A DNA stretch of 64,000 nucleotides from QHXN01 sp032162705 (lineage in GTDB: Bacteria; Acidobacteriota; Blastocatellia; Pyrinomonadales; Pyrinomonadaceae). The stretch's first letter is position 1. Each line of letters opens with the position of its first letter. Below the pieces are notes generated by a model. It was not told the DNA's origin. It saw only the letters and a list, made by a program, of their open reading frames with translations, and ran no database searches. This document shows positions 41,766-50,537 of this stretch, one piece after another. Location of the stretch: contig JAVRON010000137.1 of the NCBI GenBank assembly GCA_032162705.1, positions 7,231-71,230 of the forward strand, read 5' to 3'. The position numbers and the translations under genes are program-made.

Positions 41766-42770
41766 TCAGTCCTTAACTTCAGATTCTTCTTTGGTCTGCT
41801 GCGGGTGGTCTTCCGGCTGCCCCTCGGCCCCAGCTTCGTTCGTCGCGGTCGAGAGTTCGGGGAGGTAGCCCGCGCCGTTGCCGAGCGGGAGTGCGGGCTT
41901 GAGCTGCTTGAACTGTCCCGCGGGGTTGTACATGAAGTTGAGCGCGCGGATGATCCAGTCGCGCATCTCGCGCCGGTCGATGACGGCGTCGAGCATGCCG
42001 TGCTCTAAGAGGAACTCGGCGGTCTGAAAGTTTTCGGGGAGCTTCTGGCGGATGGTCTGCTCGATGACTCGGGGCCCGGCGAACCCGATGAGCGCCTTCG
42101 GCTCGGCGATGTTGAGGTCGCCAAGCATGGCGAAGCTCGCCGTCACACCGCCCGTCGTCGGGTCGGTTATCACCGAGACGTAAGGGAGCCGCGCGTCGGC
42201 CAGCAGCGCGAGCGCCGCAGAGATTTTCGCCATCTGCATCAGGGAGAGCGTGCCCTCCTGCATGCGTGCGCCGCCCGACTGGCTGATGATGATGACCGCG
42301 GCGTGTTCACTGATGGCGCGCTCGATGAGACGCGTAATCTTCTCGCCGACGGCGCAGCCCATCGAGCCGCCGAGAAACTGGAAGTCCATCGCCGCGACGA
42401 GAGCGGGGTGGCCGCCCACTCTCCCGCGCGCGTTGATGACGGCCTCGGGCAGGCCGGTCTTGCGCCGTGCTTGTTCGAGTCTTTGCTTGTAGGGCTTCTT
42501 ATCTACGAAGTCGAGCGGGTCGGTCGAGATGATCTCGGCATCCATCTCCTCATACTTGCCCTCGTCGTAGAGTTGCGCGAGGCGCTGGCGCGCGCCGATA
42601 CGGAAGTGGTGGCCGCAGTGCGGGCAGACCTGGAGGGAGGCTTCGAGTTCGACCTTGTAGAGCGCGGCATCACAGTCGGGGCATTTCTCGAAGACGCCCT
42701 CGGTCTTGACCCTACGCTCCTCGGCGGGGACTGATTCGATTCGCTGGTTCTTTTTACGAAACCAAGACAT
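41766..42770 (-). CDS. accD: Acetyl-CoA carboxylase carboxyltransferase subunit beta
   Basis: 334 aa. The zinc ribbon has KCPDCDAALYK and VCPHCGHHF (four Cys, residues 30-53), followed by the crotonase-like core with GLPEAVINARGRVGGHPALV, FQFLGGSMGCAVGEKITRLI, SQSGGARMQEG and GGVTASFAMLGD. It transfers carboxybiotin to acetyl-CoA in fatty acid synthesis with AccA. The last 50 residues are a low-complexity tail not seen in E. coli AccD. AAGG lies upstream of the ATG. accA is not in the window. Confidence 0.97.
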   Translation of the reverse strand: MSWFRKKNQRIESVPAEERRVKTEGVFEKCPDCDAALYKVELEASLQVCPHCGHHFRIGARQRLAQLYDEGKYEEMDAEIISTDPLDFVDKKPYKQRLEQARRKTGLPEAVINARGRVGGHPALVAAMDFQFLGGSMGCAVGEKITRLIERAISEHAAVIIISQSGGARMQEGTLSLMQMAKISAALALLADARLPYVSVITDPTTGGVTASFAMLGDLNIAEPKALIGFAGPRVIEQTIRQKLPENFQTAEFLLEHGMLDAVIDRREMRDWIIRALNFMYNPAGQFKQLKPALPLGNGAGYLPELSTATNEAGAEGQPEDHPQQTKEESEVKD

Positions 42771-42902
42771 GCCTTAAATTCTCGGGGGTGTCTCTTCGGT
42801 GTGTAACGGCTTCAGTGTGTAATGGCATTGGAGCTATCGCAATGCGTTGTGTTAACGCAACCGGGTCGCGAAGCCGGAAACGTTGTGCCGCCGCGCTTGC
42901 CT

Positions 42903-43979
42903 TCAAGGGCGCACGTCGCGCTCGGGCTTCCGTACTTCCGGCGCGGCGACGATCTCCTGCTGGCCGCCCGTAAGCGGAGCCGTGCCGCCATCGCCCGTAA
43001 GTGAAGGCGAAGCGCCTCCACCGTTGCCTCGATGTTCGACCGTGTCGATGAGTGGGCCGACGACCTCGCGCACGGCCTCGTCCCATGCTCCCTGGAACGT
43101 GCAGCCCGCAGCATTGCGATGACCGCCGCCGCCGAACCGCTCGGCGATGCGCGCGACGTTCACGTCGCACTTCGAGCGAAGGCTGACGCGGTACACGTTC
43201 GGCCCCGTCTCCTTGAAGAAGGCGCAAGCCTCGACCTCGCCGCAACTCATCGGATAGTTGACGAAGCCGTCGCCGTCCTCGTCCGTGGCGGAGGCACGCT
43301 CCTGCATCGCCAGCGTCTGCACGAGCCACGCGACGCGGCCCGACTGGTCGCGCTTGACGGTCGAGAGCACTTCGCTCAGAAGCTCGATCTTGCTCCAGGG
43401 GTAATTGGAGAAGACGGCCTGCGAGACCTTAGCAGGCTTGACGCCCGCGCGCACAAGCTCGGATGCGACCTTGAAGGTGCGCTCTGAGGTGTTCGAGTAG
43501 TGGAAGCTGCCGGTGTCGGTGATGAGCGCCGTGTAGACGCACTCGGCAATCTCGCGCGTGACTCTCACGCCCAGAGCCTTGCAGAGATTATAGATCATCT
43601 CGCCGACGGCCGAGGCGGTCGAGTCGATCCAGTTGATGTCGCCGAAGAGCGCGGTCGTCGAGTGGTGGTCGATGTTGACGACGAACTGCCTCTCCAAATC
43701 CACCAGCCCCGGCCGCGTGATGTCCGAGCACTCGATGACGAAGACCGCATCGTAGGGGCGGTCAATCCGGGGCGTGACGCGGACGAGTTCCGACCCGGGC
43801 AGCTTCTGATAGGCGTGCGGGACGGCGTCGCGCATGACGCACTCGACCTCCTTGTCGAGCGCGCGCAGCAGCCAGTAGAGTCCGAGCGACGAGCCGAGGC
43901 TGTCGCCGTCGGGGCGGATGTGCGACGTGATCGCGAAGCGGCGCTTCGACTCGATCAGTTCAACGACTTGGCTGAGCAT
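42903..43979 (-). CDS. DHH/DHHA1 phosphoesterase, NrnA-like
   Basis: 358 aa. DHH motifs RFAITSHIRPDGDSLGSSLG (Asp in the DxD), VFVIECSD, NIDHHSTTALFGDINWID (DHH) and ALITDTGSFHY, then a DHHA1 domain with ERFGGGGHRNAAGCTF. This is the NrnA type, which removes nano-RNA and dephosphorylates pAp. The last 40 residues are a Gly/Pro-rich tail. ATG 43979 is the right start because upstream codons in frame are the family A repeat (encoding ITYHSSLIT), and the fold begins with VVELIESK. Last gene of the rimP operon order, as in many Gram-positive and acidobacterial genomes. Confidence 0.92.
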   Translation of the reverse strand: MLSQVVELIESKRRFAITSHIRPDGDSLGSSLGLYWLLRALDKEVECVMRDAVPHAYQKLPGSELVRVTPRIDRPYDAVFVIECSDITRPGLVDLERQFVVNIDHHSTTALFGDINWIDSTASAVGEMIYNLCKALGVRVTREIAECVYTALITDTGSFHYSNTSERTFKVASELVRAGVKPAKVSQAVFSNYPWSKIELLSEVLSTVKRDQSGRVAWLVQTLAMQERASATDEDGDGFVNYPMSCGEVEACAFFKETGPNVYRVSLRSKCDVNVARIAERFGGGGHRNAAGCTFQGAWDEAVREVVGPLIDTVEHRGNGGGASPSLTGDGGTAPLTGGQQEIVAAPEVRKPERDVRP

Positions 43980-43989
43980 ATTGCAAAAA

Positions 43990-44067
43990 GTGATAAGTGA
44001 TGAGTGATAAGTGATGAGAAAGAACCGAAGTCGTTTTCTCATCACTTATCACTCATCACTTATCACC
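43990..44067. repeat. Inverted repeat, family A, within the rimP-nrnA operon
   Basis: GTGATAAGTGATGAGTGATA and TCACTTATCACTCATCACTT arms around AAAGAACCGAAGTCG. It supplies the stop codon of rbfA and separates it from the DHH gene. Confidence 0.9.
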
Positions 44068-44461
44068 CTTCATCCTTTCTCTGTTCACCGGCCTCTAGAG
44101 GGGAGGGGGAGGCCGGGTCTTGGCTGTCAATCTTGATCTTGGAGAGTAGCTCCTCGACGCGCGTGGCGGCCTCCTCGACCGTGTCGCGCACGAAATGAAG
44201 CTCAGGAGTGTAGCGGAGGTTGAGCAGGATGCCTAGCTGGCGGCGCACGTAGGGCGCGGCCGCTTGGAGGGCGCGCATCGCCGCCGTCTTCTCCTCTTCC
44301 GTCCCCGTGGCGGTCACGTAGATGGTCGCGTCGCGCAGATTCTCCGTCACGCGCGCGTCCGTCACCGTCACCCCCTCGACTCGCGGGTCGGCCATCTCGT
44401 AGCCGACGATCTGGCTGACCTCCTCGCGAATCACTTCCGCTATCTGCTCGGGCCGTCTCAT
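44063..44461 (-). CDS. rbfA: Ribosome-binding factor A
   Basis: 132 aa. RPEQIAEVIREEVSQIVGYE at the N-terminus, then VTVTDARVTENLRDATIYVT and RRQLGILLNLRYTPELHFVR, and VEELLSKIKID at the end, the normal KH-like RbfA sequence. It assists late 30S maturation. ATG 44461 is preferred over an upstream frame that reads repeat sequence. The end overlaps a family A repeat (stop TGA inside its right arm). Between infB and the DHH gene, as usual. Confidence 0.95.
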   Translation of the reverse strand: MRRPEQIAEVIREEVSQIVGYEMADPRVEGVTVTDARVTENLRDATIYVTATGTEEEKTAAMRALQAAAPYVRRQLGILLNLRYTPELHFVRDTVEEAATRVEELLSKIKIDSQDPASPSPLEAGEQRKDEG

Positions 44462-44470
44462 TGCTTTAAA

Positions 44471-44530
44471 TGATGAGTGACGAGTGACGAGTAAGAGCTT
44501 GTCACTGCTCGTCACTCGTCACTCATCACT
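44471..44530. repeat. Inverted repeat, family A, between infB and rbfA
   Basis: GATGAGTGACGAGTGACGAG and CTCGTCACTCGTCACTCATC arms around AGAGCTTGTCACTG. The transcript of the operon would fold here. Confidence 0.88.
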
Positions 44531-44533
44531 GTC

Positions 44534-47401
44534 TTACAGTTCCGTCGCGGCGATCTGCTCGATGATGTAGCACTCGATCTGGTCGCCGTCCTTGATGTCG
44601 TTGAAGTTCTCAAGGCCGATGCCGCACTCGAAGCCCTCACGCACTTCGGCCACGTCGTCCTTGAGACGGCGCAGAGAGCCGATACCGCCCTCCCAGGCGA
44701 CGACGCCATCGCGGATGAGCCGTGCGCGCGTGTTGCGGCGGATGACGCCGTCGATGACGCGGCAGCCCGCGATGGTTCCGGCCTTCGGAACCTTGAAGGT
44801 CGTGAGCACCAGCGCCTTGCCGAGAATCTTCTCGGTCTCGATCTTGTCGAGCATGCCGATCATCGCGGCGCGAATCTCCTCCTCGACCTTGTAGATGATC
44901 GAGTGGAGGCGTATGTCAACGTGCTCCTGCCGTGCGAGTTCCGCCGCGCGAACTTCGGGGCGGACGTTGAAGCCGATGATGACGACCGCGCGACCGGCGG
45001 CCTCGGTCTGCGATGCGGCGGCGAGGAGCACGTCCGACTCGGTGATGGCTCCGACGCCGGAGCGCACGACCCGAACCTTGATGGTGTCGGTCGAGAGCTT
45101 GGTGAGCGTCGATTTCAAGACTTCGACCGAGCCTTGCACGTCCGCCTTGACTACGGTCAGGAGTTCCTTGACCTGAGCCTCGCCGAGCGCCTCGATGCCG
45201 CGCTTGGTGGTCTGCGCGAGCGTCTGCTGGCGCGCGATCATCTGGCGCTGATGCGAAATCTGCTGCGCCCTCGTGATGTCGGCGACGACCTGGAAGGACT
45301 CGCCCGCTTGCGGCACGCCCTGTAGGCCGAGCACTTCGACGGGCGTGGCCGGGCCCGCCTCGGCGAGATGCTGGCCGCGGTCGTCGTACATGGCGCGCAC
45401 CTTGCCGAAAATCTGTCCGACGATGAACGGATCACCGACCCGGAGCGTGCCCTGTTGGACGAGCACGGTGGCGACCGCGCCGCGGCCACGGTCGAGCTTG
45501 GCTTCAAGGACGACGCCCGAGGCGAGACGCGTCGGACTCGCCTTCAGGTTGAGGATATCGGCGGTGAGCAGGATCGTCTCAAGCAGCGTGTCGAGATTCT
45601 CGCGCTTCTTGGCCGAGACGGGAACCATCTCGGTCGTGTTGTCGCCGCCCCACTCGATGGGCTGCAAGCCTTGCACGGCCAGTTCCTGACGGACGCGGTC
45701 GGGGTTGGCGTCGGGCTTGTCGATCTTGTTGATGGCGACGACGATGGGGACGTGCGCGGCGCGCGCATGCTCAATCGCCTCGATGGTCTGCGGCATCACG
45801 CCGTCGTCGGCTGCGACGACGAGCACGACCACGTCGGTCGCCTTCGCGCCGCGTGCGCGCATCAAGGTGAAGGCTTCGTGGCCGGGCGTGTCGAGGAAGA
45901 CGACGCGGCGCGTCTTGCCGTTGTCGGTCGGGACGTTGACGCTGTATGCGCCGATGTGCTGCGTGATACCTCCGGCCTCGCCCGCGGCGACCTTGGTGGC
46001 GCGGATGCCGTCGAGCAGACTCGTCTTGCCGTGATCGACGTGTCCCATGACGGTGACGACGGGCGCGCGCGGCTCCTCCGTGTCGTCGGCCTCGGACTCG
46101 ATCAACTGCTCGAACTCCTCTTCAGCGACCATCTCCTCGAAGCCGAGGAACTGCACGTCGAAGCCGAAGCGCCGGCCAAGGTCTTTCGCCATCTCGTTAT
46201 CGAGCGGCTGGTTGAGCGTGGCGAAGACTCCGCGCTGAAGCAGGAGCGCCTGAATGTCCTTCGGGCGAATGCCGGTCTTCTCGGCGAACTCCTTGACGGT
46301 CGCGCCCTCGACGAGTCGAACCTGTTTCAAGTCGGCGACCGTGCCGACGCCCGTCGCCGGGTTAAGCGACTGCGCGATGCGGTCTTCGAGACGAAGCGCC
46401 TTCGGCGCGGCGACGAAGTCGCGCTCGAATGCGCGCCCGCGGTCGCGCCCGCCCGGCATGGGACGACCGCCCGGGCCGGGGCGTCGTCCGCTGCGGCCAC
46501 CGGGGCGTCGCGCGTCGGCAGGCGGAATGTATGTGGTCTGCGGCGTGGCCGTCTCGCCGGGCGTGCCGTGAAGTGCGCTGTCGGCTTCGCGCACGTCGCC
46601 GCGTCCTCCACGGCCACGACCGCCGCGTGTGCGGTCACGCTCGCGCGCTGCCGGTGCGGGGGCCACCGCGGGGGCGGCGACGGGTGCATGTACGCGCTGG
46701 CCGGGCTGGACGCCTGCCTTGAGAGCGGCGTCGGTCAGACGCAGTGTTCTGATCTGACGGCCAGGGGCCGGGGCGGCGGTCGCGGGCTGCTGCGGCAGCG
46801 TTGTCTCAAACAGTTCAGGCATTGATGCGGGGGCGTCATCCTCGGTGGGGGCGGAGAAGTCTTCGTCGGCTTCGACGCTCGCGAGTTCTGGTGCGTGTAT
46901 CACTTCCGGGGCAGGCTCGGGTGCTGCTGCTGCTGCGTCATCAACTGAGGCAGGGGCGGACGCAGCGGTCTGCGCGGACGCCGTTGGATGCTCGGCGCGC
47001 GTTGCGGGCGCGAGCTTCTTGATGCGCGGAGAGAGAGGACGCACGGAGCCGCCTGAGCCGCCTTCGGTGGGCTGCTCGGGCGCGGACGCCGCGACGTGCT
47101 CGTCCACCTCTGGCTCCGAGTAGACTTCGGGCATGGGCGCTTCCGAAGGCTCGGGCGCGGACGCGTCCGCCTCGGCCTGCTTCGCCTTCTTGACGACGCG
47201 GATGGAGCGATGGACGGTCGGCTCTTTCTTAGGAAAATACTTGTTGCGGATTTTCTCGGCCAGCTCTTTCGAGATGGTGTTCGAGGGGACGGACACGTCC
47301 ACGCCCTCGCGGCGCACCTCTTCGATGAGGCGCTTCGACTCCATCTTCAGCTCTTTGGCGAGGTCGTAAATCCTGATCTTTGAAGTGTGGGCTGCTGACA
47401 T
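44534..47401 (-). CDS. infB: Translation initiation factor IF-2
   Basis: 955 aa. IF2_N domain (residues 8-60, IRIYDLAKELKMESKRLIEE), a long Pro/Ala/Glu-rich linker to about 380, a second small IF2_N-like stretch (LRLEDRIAQSLNP, VRLVEGATVKEFAEKTGIRP) and the G domain with VTVMGHVDHGKTSLLDGIR, DTPGHEAFTLMR and INKIDKPDANP. Domains II-IV follow to the C-terminus (VKADVQGSVEVLKSTL, CRVIDGVIRRNTRARLIRDG). It positions fMet-tRNA on the 30S subunit. ATG 47401 is set by the start of IF2_N; AAGGAG is close to it. Confidence 0.98.
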   Translation of the reverse strand: MSAAHTSKIRIYDLAKELKMESKRLIEEVRREGVDVSVPSNTISKELAEKIRNKYFPKKEPTVHRSIRVVKKAKQAEADASAPEPSEAPMPEVYSEPEVDEHVAASAPEQPTEGGSGGSVRPLSPRIKKLAPATRAEHPTASAQTAASAPASVDDAAAAAPEPAPEVIHAPELASVEADEDFSAPTEDDAPASMPELFETTLPQQPATAAPAPGRQIRTLRLTDAALKAGVQPGQRVHAPVAAPAVAPAPAARERDRTRGGRGRGGRGDVREADSALHGTPGETATPQTTYIPPADARRPGGRSGRRPGPGGRPMPGGRDRGRAFERDFVAAPKALRLEDRIAQSLNPATGVGTVADLKQVRLVEGATVKEFAEKTGIRPKDIQALLLQRGVFATLNQPLDNEMAKDLGRRFGFDVQFLGFEEMVAEEEFEQLIESEADDTEEPRAPVVTVMGHVDHGKTSLLDGIRATKVAAGEAGGITQHIGAYSVNVPTDNGKTRRVVFLDTPGHEAFTLMRARGAKATDVVVLVVAADDGVMPQTIEAIEHARAAHVPIVVAINKIDKPDANPDRVRQELAVQGLQPIEWGGDNTTEMVPVSAKKRENLDTLLETILLTADILNLKASPTRLASGVVLEAKLDRGRGAVATVLVQQGTLRVGDPFIVGQIFGKVRAMYDDRGQHLAEAGPATPVEVLGLQGVPQAGESFQVVADITRAQQISHQRQMIARQQTLAQTTKRGIEALGEAQVKELLTVVKADVQGSVEVLKSTLTKLSTDTIKVRVVRSGVGAITESDVLLAAASQTEAAGRAVVIIGFNVRPEVRAAELARQEHVDIRLHSIIYKVEEEIRAAMIGMLDKIETEKILGKALVLTTFKVPKAGTIAGCRVIDGVIRRNTRARLIRDGVVAWEGGIGSLRRLKDDVAEVREGFECGIGLENFNDIKDGDQIECYIIEQIAATEL

Positions 47402-47595
47402 GCACTCCTTCTTCGACGCTTTTCGATAAAACGGCGTCGCGCGCTTCACGGGTTAAGTGTCAAGTGTGCCTCTTGAACCTTCCCCCTCTTCCTTACACGC
47501 GCGCGGCGCTTCGGTCAGGCCGGAGAAGGAGTTCTCAAGGCGGGCAACAGTCGCGCGCGCCTCTGTGTGAAGCACGAGCGCCGTCGCGTCTGCGG

Positions 47596-49620
47596 TTACT
47601 CGACGTTGGCAGAAGCATCTTCGGCCTCGTCGTTACCAATGTTTTCAGACAAAGCCTCGCCGCCCTCACTGCGGGCCGAAGGCTCCGAAGAAGTCTGTAC
47701 TTCGGGTGCGGAGGCTTCGCTTGCGAAGTCGCCGCGCGGCGAGATGGGCGAGTCTTCGTCAGCCTCGTCCGACATCTGAATTGTCGGCCCGGCTGTCCCG
47801 CTCGTCTCCGCGTCGAGCGTGGACGGGCGCTCCTCTTCGACGAAAGCGCCGGTGTGTTGAATCACGGCGGCCTCGGCGGACGTGATGTCGGGTGCGGGCG
47901 TGATCGTGTCGGGGCGAAGGTCTCGGCCCGCGCCCTGAAGCAGAAGCTCGTCCGGAGACATCTGCTCGACTTCGGTCAGGGCCACAGGCTCCGCCGACTC
48001 CTGCGCGAGAATGTTGTCGGGCGAGAGGTCTTCGGCAAGAAACGGCGGGCGCGTCCGGACGGCTTCGTCGTAGCCTTCGGCAATCATCGCTTCGGAAGGC
48101 TCGACCTCGCGGGCTTCTGCATTCGGGTCTAGCTCGACCGAGGCAGCATGCTGCTCGATGGGCTGCCCCTCCTCACCTTCTAAACTCATCTCAGGTTCTA
48201 CGCCAGTCTCACTCTCCGGGTCGGTCGCCGCCTCCGCGCTCACGCCTGCGCCTTCGTCTGCGCCTTCGTCGGTCGCGGCGGACTCTTCGCCGTGCTCACC
48301 TTCTGCGGCGGCGGCAGCCTCACCCTCTGTGCCTTCGCTCTCGGCGGCGATACGTGCGCTCTCGACGACGGCCTTCGCGCCATTGATGAGACCCTCGGCC
48401 TGATCGATACTCACGTCGAGATATTCGGCGATGTCGTCTAACGTAGCGTTCGCCAGCGACTCGATGTCGCCGATGCCGTGCTCGGCCAGCGTCGAGACCA
48501 TCGCGGGATTTATACCCTGTAGACGTTCGAGCGGGACGGACTCGCCCGAGGCGATCATCGCGCCCATCTGTGCGGCGACCTCGCGCTTGAGTTCTTCCTC
48601 GCTGCGAATGTCGATGTTCCAGCCGACGAGCTTCGTGGCGAGCCGCACATTCTGCCCTCGCTTGCCGATGGCTAAACTTAGCTGATCCTCGTTGACGATG
48701 ACCTCCATCTGGCGGTGCTCGATGTCTGTGATGCGAACCTGATTGACCTTAGCTGGCGACAAGGCGTTTGCGGCAAACACCGAAGGCTCGTCCGACCACT
48801 CGATGATGTCGATCTTCTCGCCGCGAAGCTCGCGGATGATGGCCTGCACGCGCGAGCCTTTCATGCCGACGCACGCGCCCACGGGGTCAACGTCGCGCTC
48901 GGTCGAGGCGACGGCGATCTTGGCTCGCTCGCCCGGCTCCCTGACCGCAGACTTGATGACGACCGTGCCGTCGTAAATCTCTGGAACCTCCATCTCGAAG
49001 AGACGCTTGAGCAGTTCGGGGCTGGTACGCGAGACGACGACCTGGGGCCCTTTCGACTCCTTCGACACGTCGTCAATGACGACGCGTATGCGCTCGCCCT
49101 GATTCCACTGCTCGCCGCGCGACTGCCCGTTGCGACCCAGAACGGCCTCGACCGTGCCGAGATCGACGATCAGGTCGCCACGCTCGAAGCGCTTGATGTA
49201 GCCGTTGACGAGGTCGCCGACCTTGTCGATGTACTGCTCGTAAACCTGTGCGCGGACGGCGTCCCTGACCTTCTGGAAGAGAATCTGCTTGGCGGTCTGC
49301 GCCGCGATGCGTCCCATGTCTTCCATCGGCATCGGAAGCTGTAGCTCGTCGCCCACCTCGACCTCTTCGCCCGCAAGCTCTTTCGCCTCGCCGAGCGAGA
49401 GTTCGCGCCCCGGATTCTCGACCGTCTCGACGACGACCTTCGAGGCGAAGATTTCAAGCCCCGACTCGGGCGTCCACTCGACCTGAATCTCTTCGCCCGA
49501 CTTGAACTGCTTGCGCGCGGCGGCGCGCACGGCCTCCTTGACCGCCTCGACGACGATCTCGCGGTCAATGCCGTGCTCTTTGCAGACGGCCTCGATGCTT
49601 TGCCCGATAGATGCGCTCAT
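47596..49620 (-). CDS. nusA: Transcription elongation/termination factor NusA, acidic C-terminal extension
   Basis: 674 aa. NusA N-terminal domain (1-130), S1 domain (about 135-200), two KH domains (GACVGMKGSRVQAIIRELRG and VNEDQLSLAIGKRGQNVRLA), then helix-hairpin-helix repeats (LERLQGINPAMVSTLAEHGI, LDDIAEYLDVSIDQAEGLIN). The last 230 residues are Glu/Ala-rich (TEGEAAAAAEGEHGEESAAT) with scattered PSRPST motifs, much longer than in E. coli. It binds RNA polymerase and nascent RNA. No ribosome site precedes the ATG; a family C repeat lies 10 bp upstream. The region 47402-47595 holds no YlxR gene. Confidence 0.97.
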   Translation of the reverse strand: MSASIGQSIEAVCKEHGIDREIVVEAVKEAVRAAARKQFKSGEEIQVEWTPESGLEIFASKVVVETVENPGRELSLGEAKELAGEEVEVGDELQLPMPMEDMGRIAAQTAKQILFQKVRDAVRAQVYEQYIDKVGDLVNGYIKRFERGDLIVDLGTVEAVLGRNGQSRGEQWNQGERIRVVIDDVSKESKGPQVVVSRTSPELLKRLFEMEVPEIYDGTVVIKSAVREPGERAKIAVASTERDVDPVGACVGMKGSRVQAIIRELRGEKIDIIEWSDEPSVFAANALSPAKVNQVRITDIEHRQMEVIVNEDQLSLAIGKRGQNVRLATKLVGWNIDIRSEEELKREVAAQMGAMIASGESVPLERLQGINPAMVSTLAEHGIGDIESLANATLDDIAEYLDVSIDQAEGLINGAKAVVESARIAAESEGTEGEAAAAAEGEHGEESAATDEGADEGAGVSAEAATDPESETGVEPEMSLEGEEGQPIEQHAASVELDPNAEAREVEPSEAMIAEGYDEAVRTRPPFLAEDLSPDNILAQESAEPVALTEVEQMSPDELLLQGAGRDLRPDTITPAPDITSAEAAVIQHTGAFVEEERPSTLDAETSGTAGPTIQMSDEADEDSPISPRGDFASEASAPEVQTSSEPSARSEGGEALSENIGNDEAEDASANVE

Positions 49621-49627
49621 AAGTTTT

Positions 49628-49701
49628 TAGGGGCTAGAGGCTAGGGGCTTGGGGCTAGTTTAAGAGTATTACCAGCCTCTAGTCTCTAGCCACTAGTCTC
49701 T
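49628..49701. repeat. Inverted repeat, family C, between rimP and nusA
   Basis: AGGGGCTAGAGGCTAGGGGC and CCAGCCTCTAGTCTCTAGCC arms around GGGGCTAGTTTAAGAGTA. The right arm encodes the last residues of RimP. Confidence 0.88.
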
Positions 49702-50206
49702 GCTTTCTCTCTCGTTCCTCAGCGAGACGGAACTCTTCTTCAACGTCAATCTCAAGATTCGCCTTTGCGATCTCGGAGAAGGGGACGCGGACGCGGCCCG
49801 TGGTCTTGTCGTCGAACAGAACGTCTTCGCCCTCGACGCCTGTAATCCGCCCGCGGAAATTGCGCTGACCGTTAATGGCTCCGCGCGACTTCAACTTCGC
49901 CATGCGGCCCGCGAAACGCTCGTAATCCTCGCGACGGTAAAGCCCTCGCTCCAACCCCGGCGACGAGACTTCGAGCGTATAGGCGGCGGGGATGAAGTCT
50001 TCCACGTCGAGCACCGTGCCGATGTGGAGGCTCACCTCGGCGCAGTCCTTGTGGGTGACGCCACCCTCTTTGTCAATGAAGACGCGGAGGGCTGGTGCTT
50101 GCTGCCCTCCTGCGAATTCGACGTGGACGAGTTCGAGGCCGCGCTCTTCGGCTGCGCGCCGCGCGATTTCGCGAACGCGCGACTCGACTGAAGTCTCTCC
50201 GTCCAA
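49679..50206 (-). CDS. rimP: Ribosome maturation factor RimP
   Basis: 175 aa from TTG 50206. N-terminal domain with VREIARRAAEERGLELVHVE and GQQAPALRVFIDKEGGVTHK, then the SH3-like domain with YTLEVSSPGLERGLYRREDY and GRITGVEGEDVLFDDKTTGR. It binds 30S precursors. A ribosome site (GAGGACGGGGAC) precedes the TTG. The last residues (RLVARD) and stop come from the family C repeat. It heads the operon and has a strong promoter 100 bp upstream. Confidence 0.95.
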   Translation of the reverse strand: MDGETSVESRVREIARRAAEERGLELVHVEFAGGQQAPALRVFIDKEGGVTHKDCAEVSLHIGTVLDVEDFIPAAYTLEVSSPGLERGLYRREDYERFAGRMAKLKSRGAINGQRNFRGRITGVEGEDVLFDDKTTGRVRVPFSEIAKANLEIDVEEEFRLAEERERKQRLVARD

Positions 50207-50239
50207 AACGTCCCCGTCCTCCGTCCAAAAACGCCCTAC

Positions 50240-50271
50240 CGCGCAAAAGAAAAAGTGGGCGCGAACCCACT
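50240..50271 (-). terminator. Terminator-like hairpin in the rimP leader (attenuator candidate)
   Basis: Leftward AGTGGG, a six-base loop and CCCACT, followed by TTTTTCTTTT. It lies between the promoter at 50305-50333 and the rimP start, so it is transcribed before rimP. It has the form of an intrinsic terminator although the stem is short. Confidence 0.55.
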
Positions 50272-50304
50272 GGACGACGCCACCGTGCTCCGAGCAAGAG
50301 GCGG

Positions 50305-50333
50305 ATTATACGGGAACAACCCGCGCGTGGCAA
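50305..50333 (-). promoter_or_regulatory. Strong sigma70-type promoter of the rimP-nusA-infB operon
   Basis: Leftward TTGCCA and TATAAT separated by exactly 17 nt. The -10 box is the consensus. Start predicted near 50298, leader about 92 nt. Confidence 0.75.
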
Positions 50334-50341
50334 CCCGCCAG

Positions 50342-50537
50342 AAGGTGAGCAGTAAGCCTGCCGGAAGGTCAGCGGTGAGCAGTAGCAAGTGAGCAGTAAG
50401 CAGTAAGCGGTGAGCAGTTTTTGCACCGCCATCGGGCGGCCAACAGGAGATTTTTACTGCTCACCGCTCACTGCTCACTGCTCACTGCTCACTGCTCACC
50501 GTTCACTGCTCACTTGCTACTGCTCACCGCTTACTGC
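50342..50537. repeat. Long inverted repeat, family G (GTGAGCAGTAAGC words)
   Basis: Left words GGTGAGCAGTAAGCAGTAAGC and right arm CTGCTCACTGCTCACTGCTC repeated about nine times, around a GC-rich centre CGCCATCGGGCGGCC. The right end supplies the stop of the YqeY-like gene. It lies directly upstream of the rimP promoter. Confidence 0.9.

Noticed and set aside
43980..44045. Longer N-terminus for the DHH phosphoesterase
   Set aside because: The extra codons translate the family A repeat (ITYHSSLIT) and the DHH fold begins after 43979.
45368..46825. Long open frame opposite infB (485 codons)
   Set aside because: It mirrors the codon bias of infB, which is certain on the other strand. No domain or signal is recognisable, and no ribosome site precedes it.
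47402..47595. A YlxR gene between nusA and infB
   Set aside because: The gap is only 194 bp and no such frame is visible, although many genomes carry one there.
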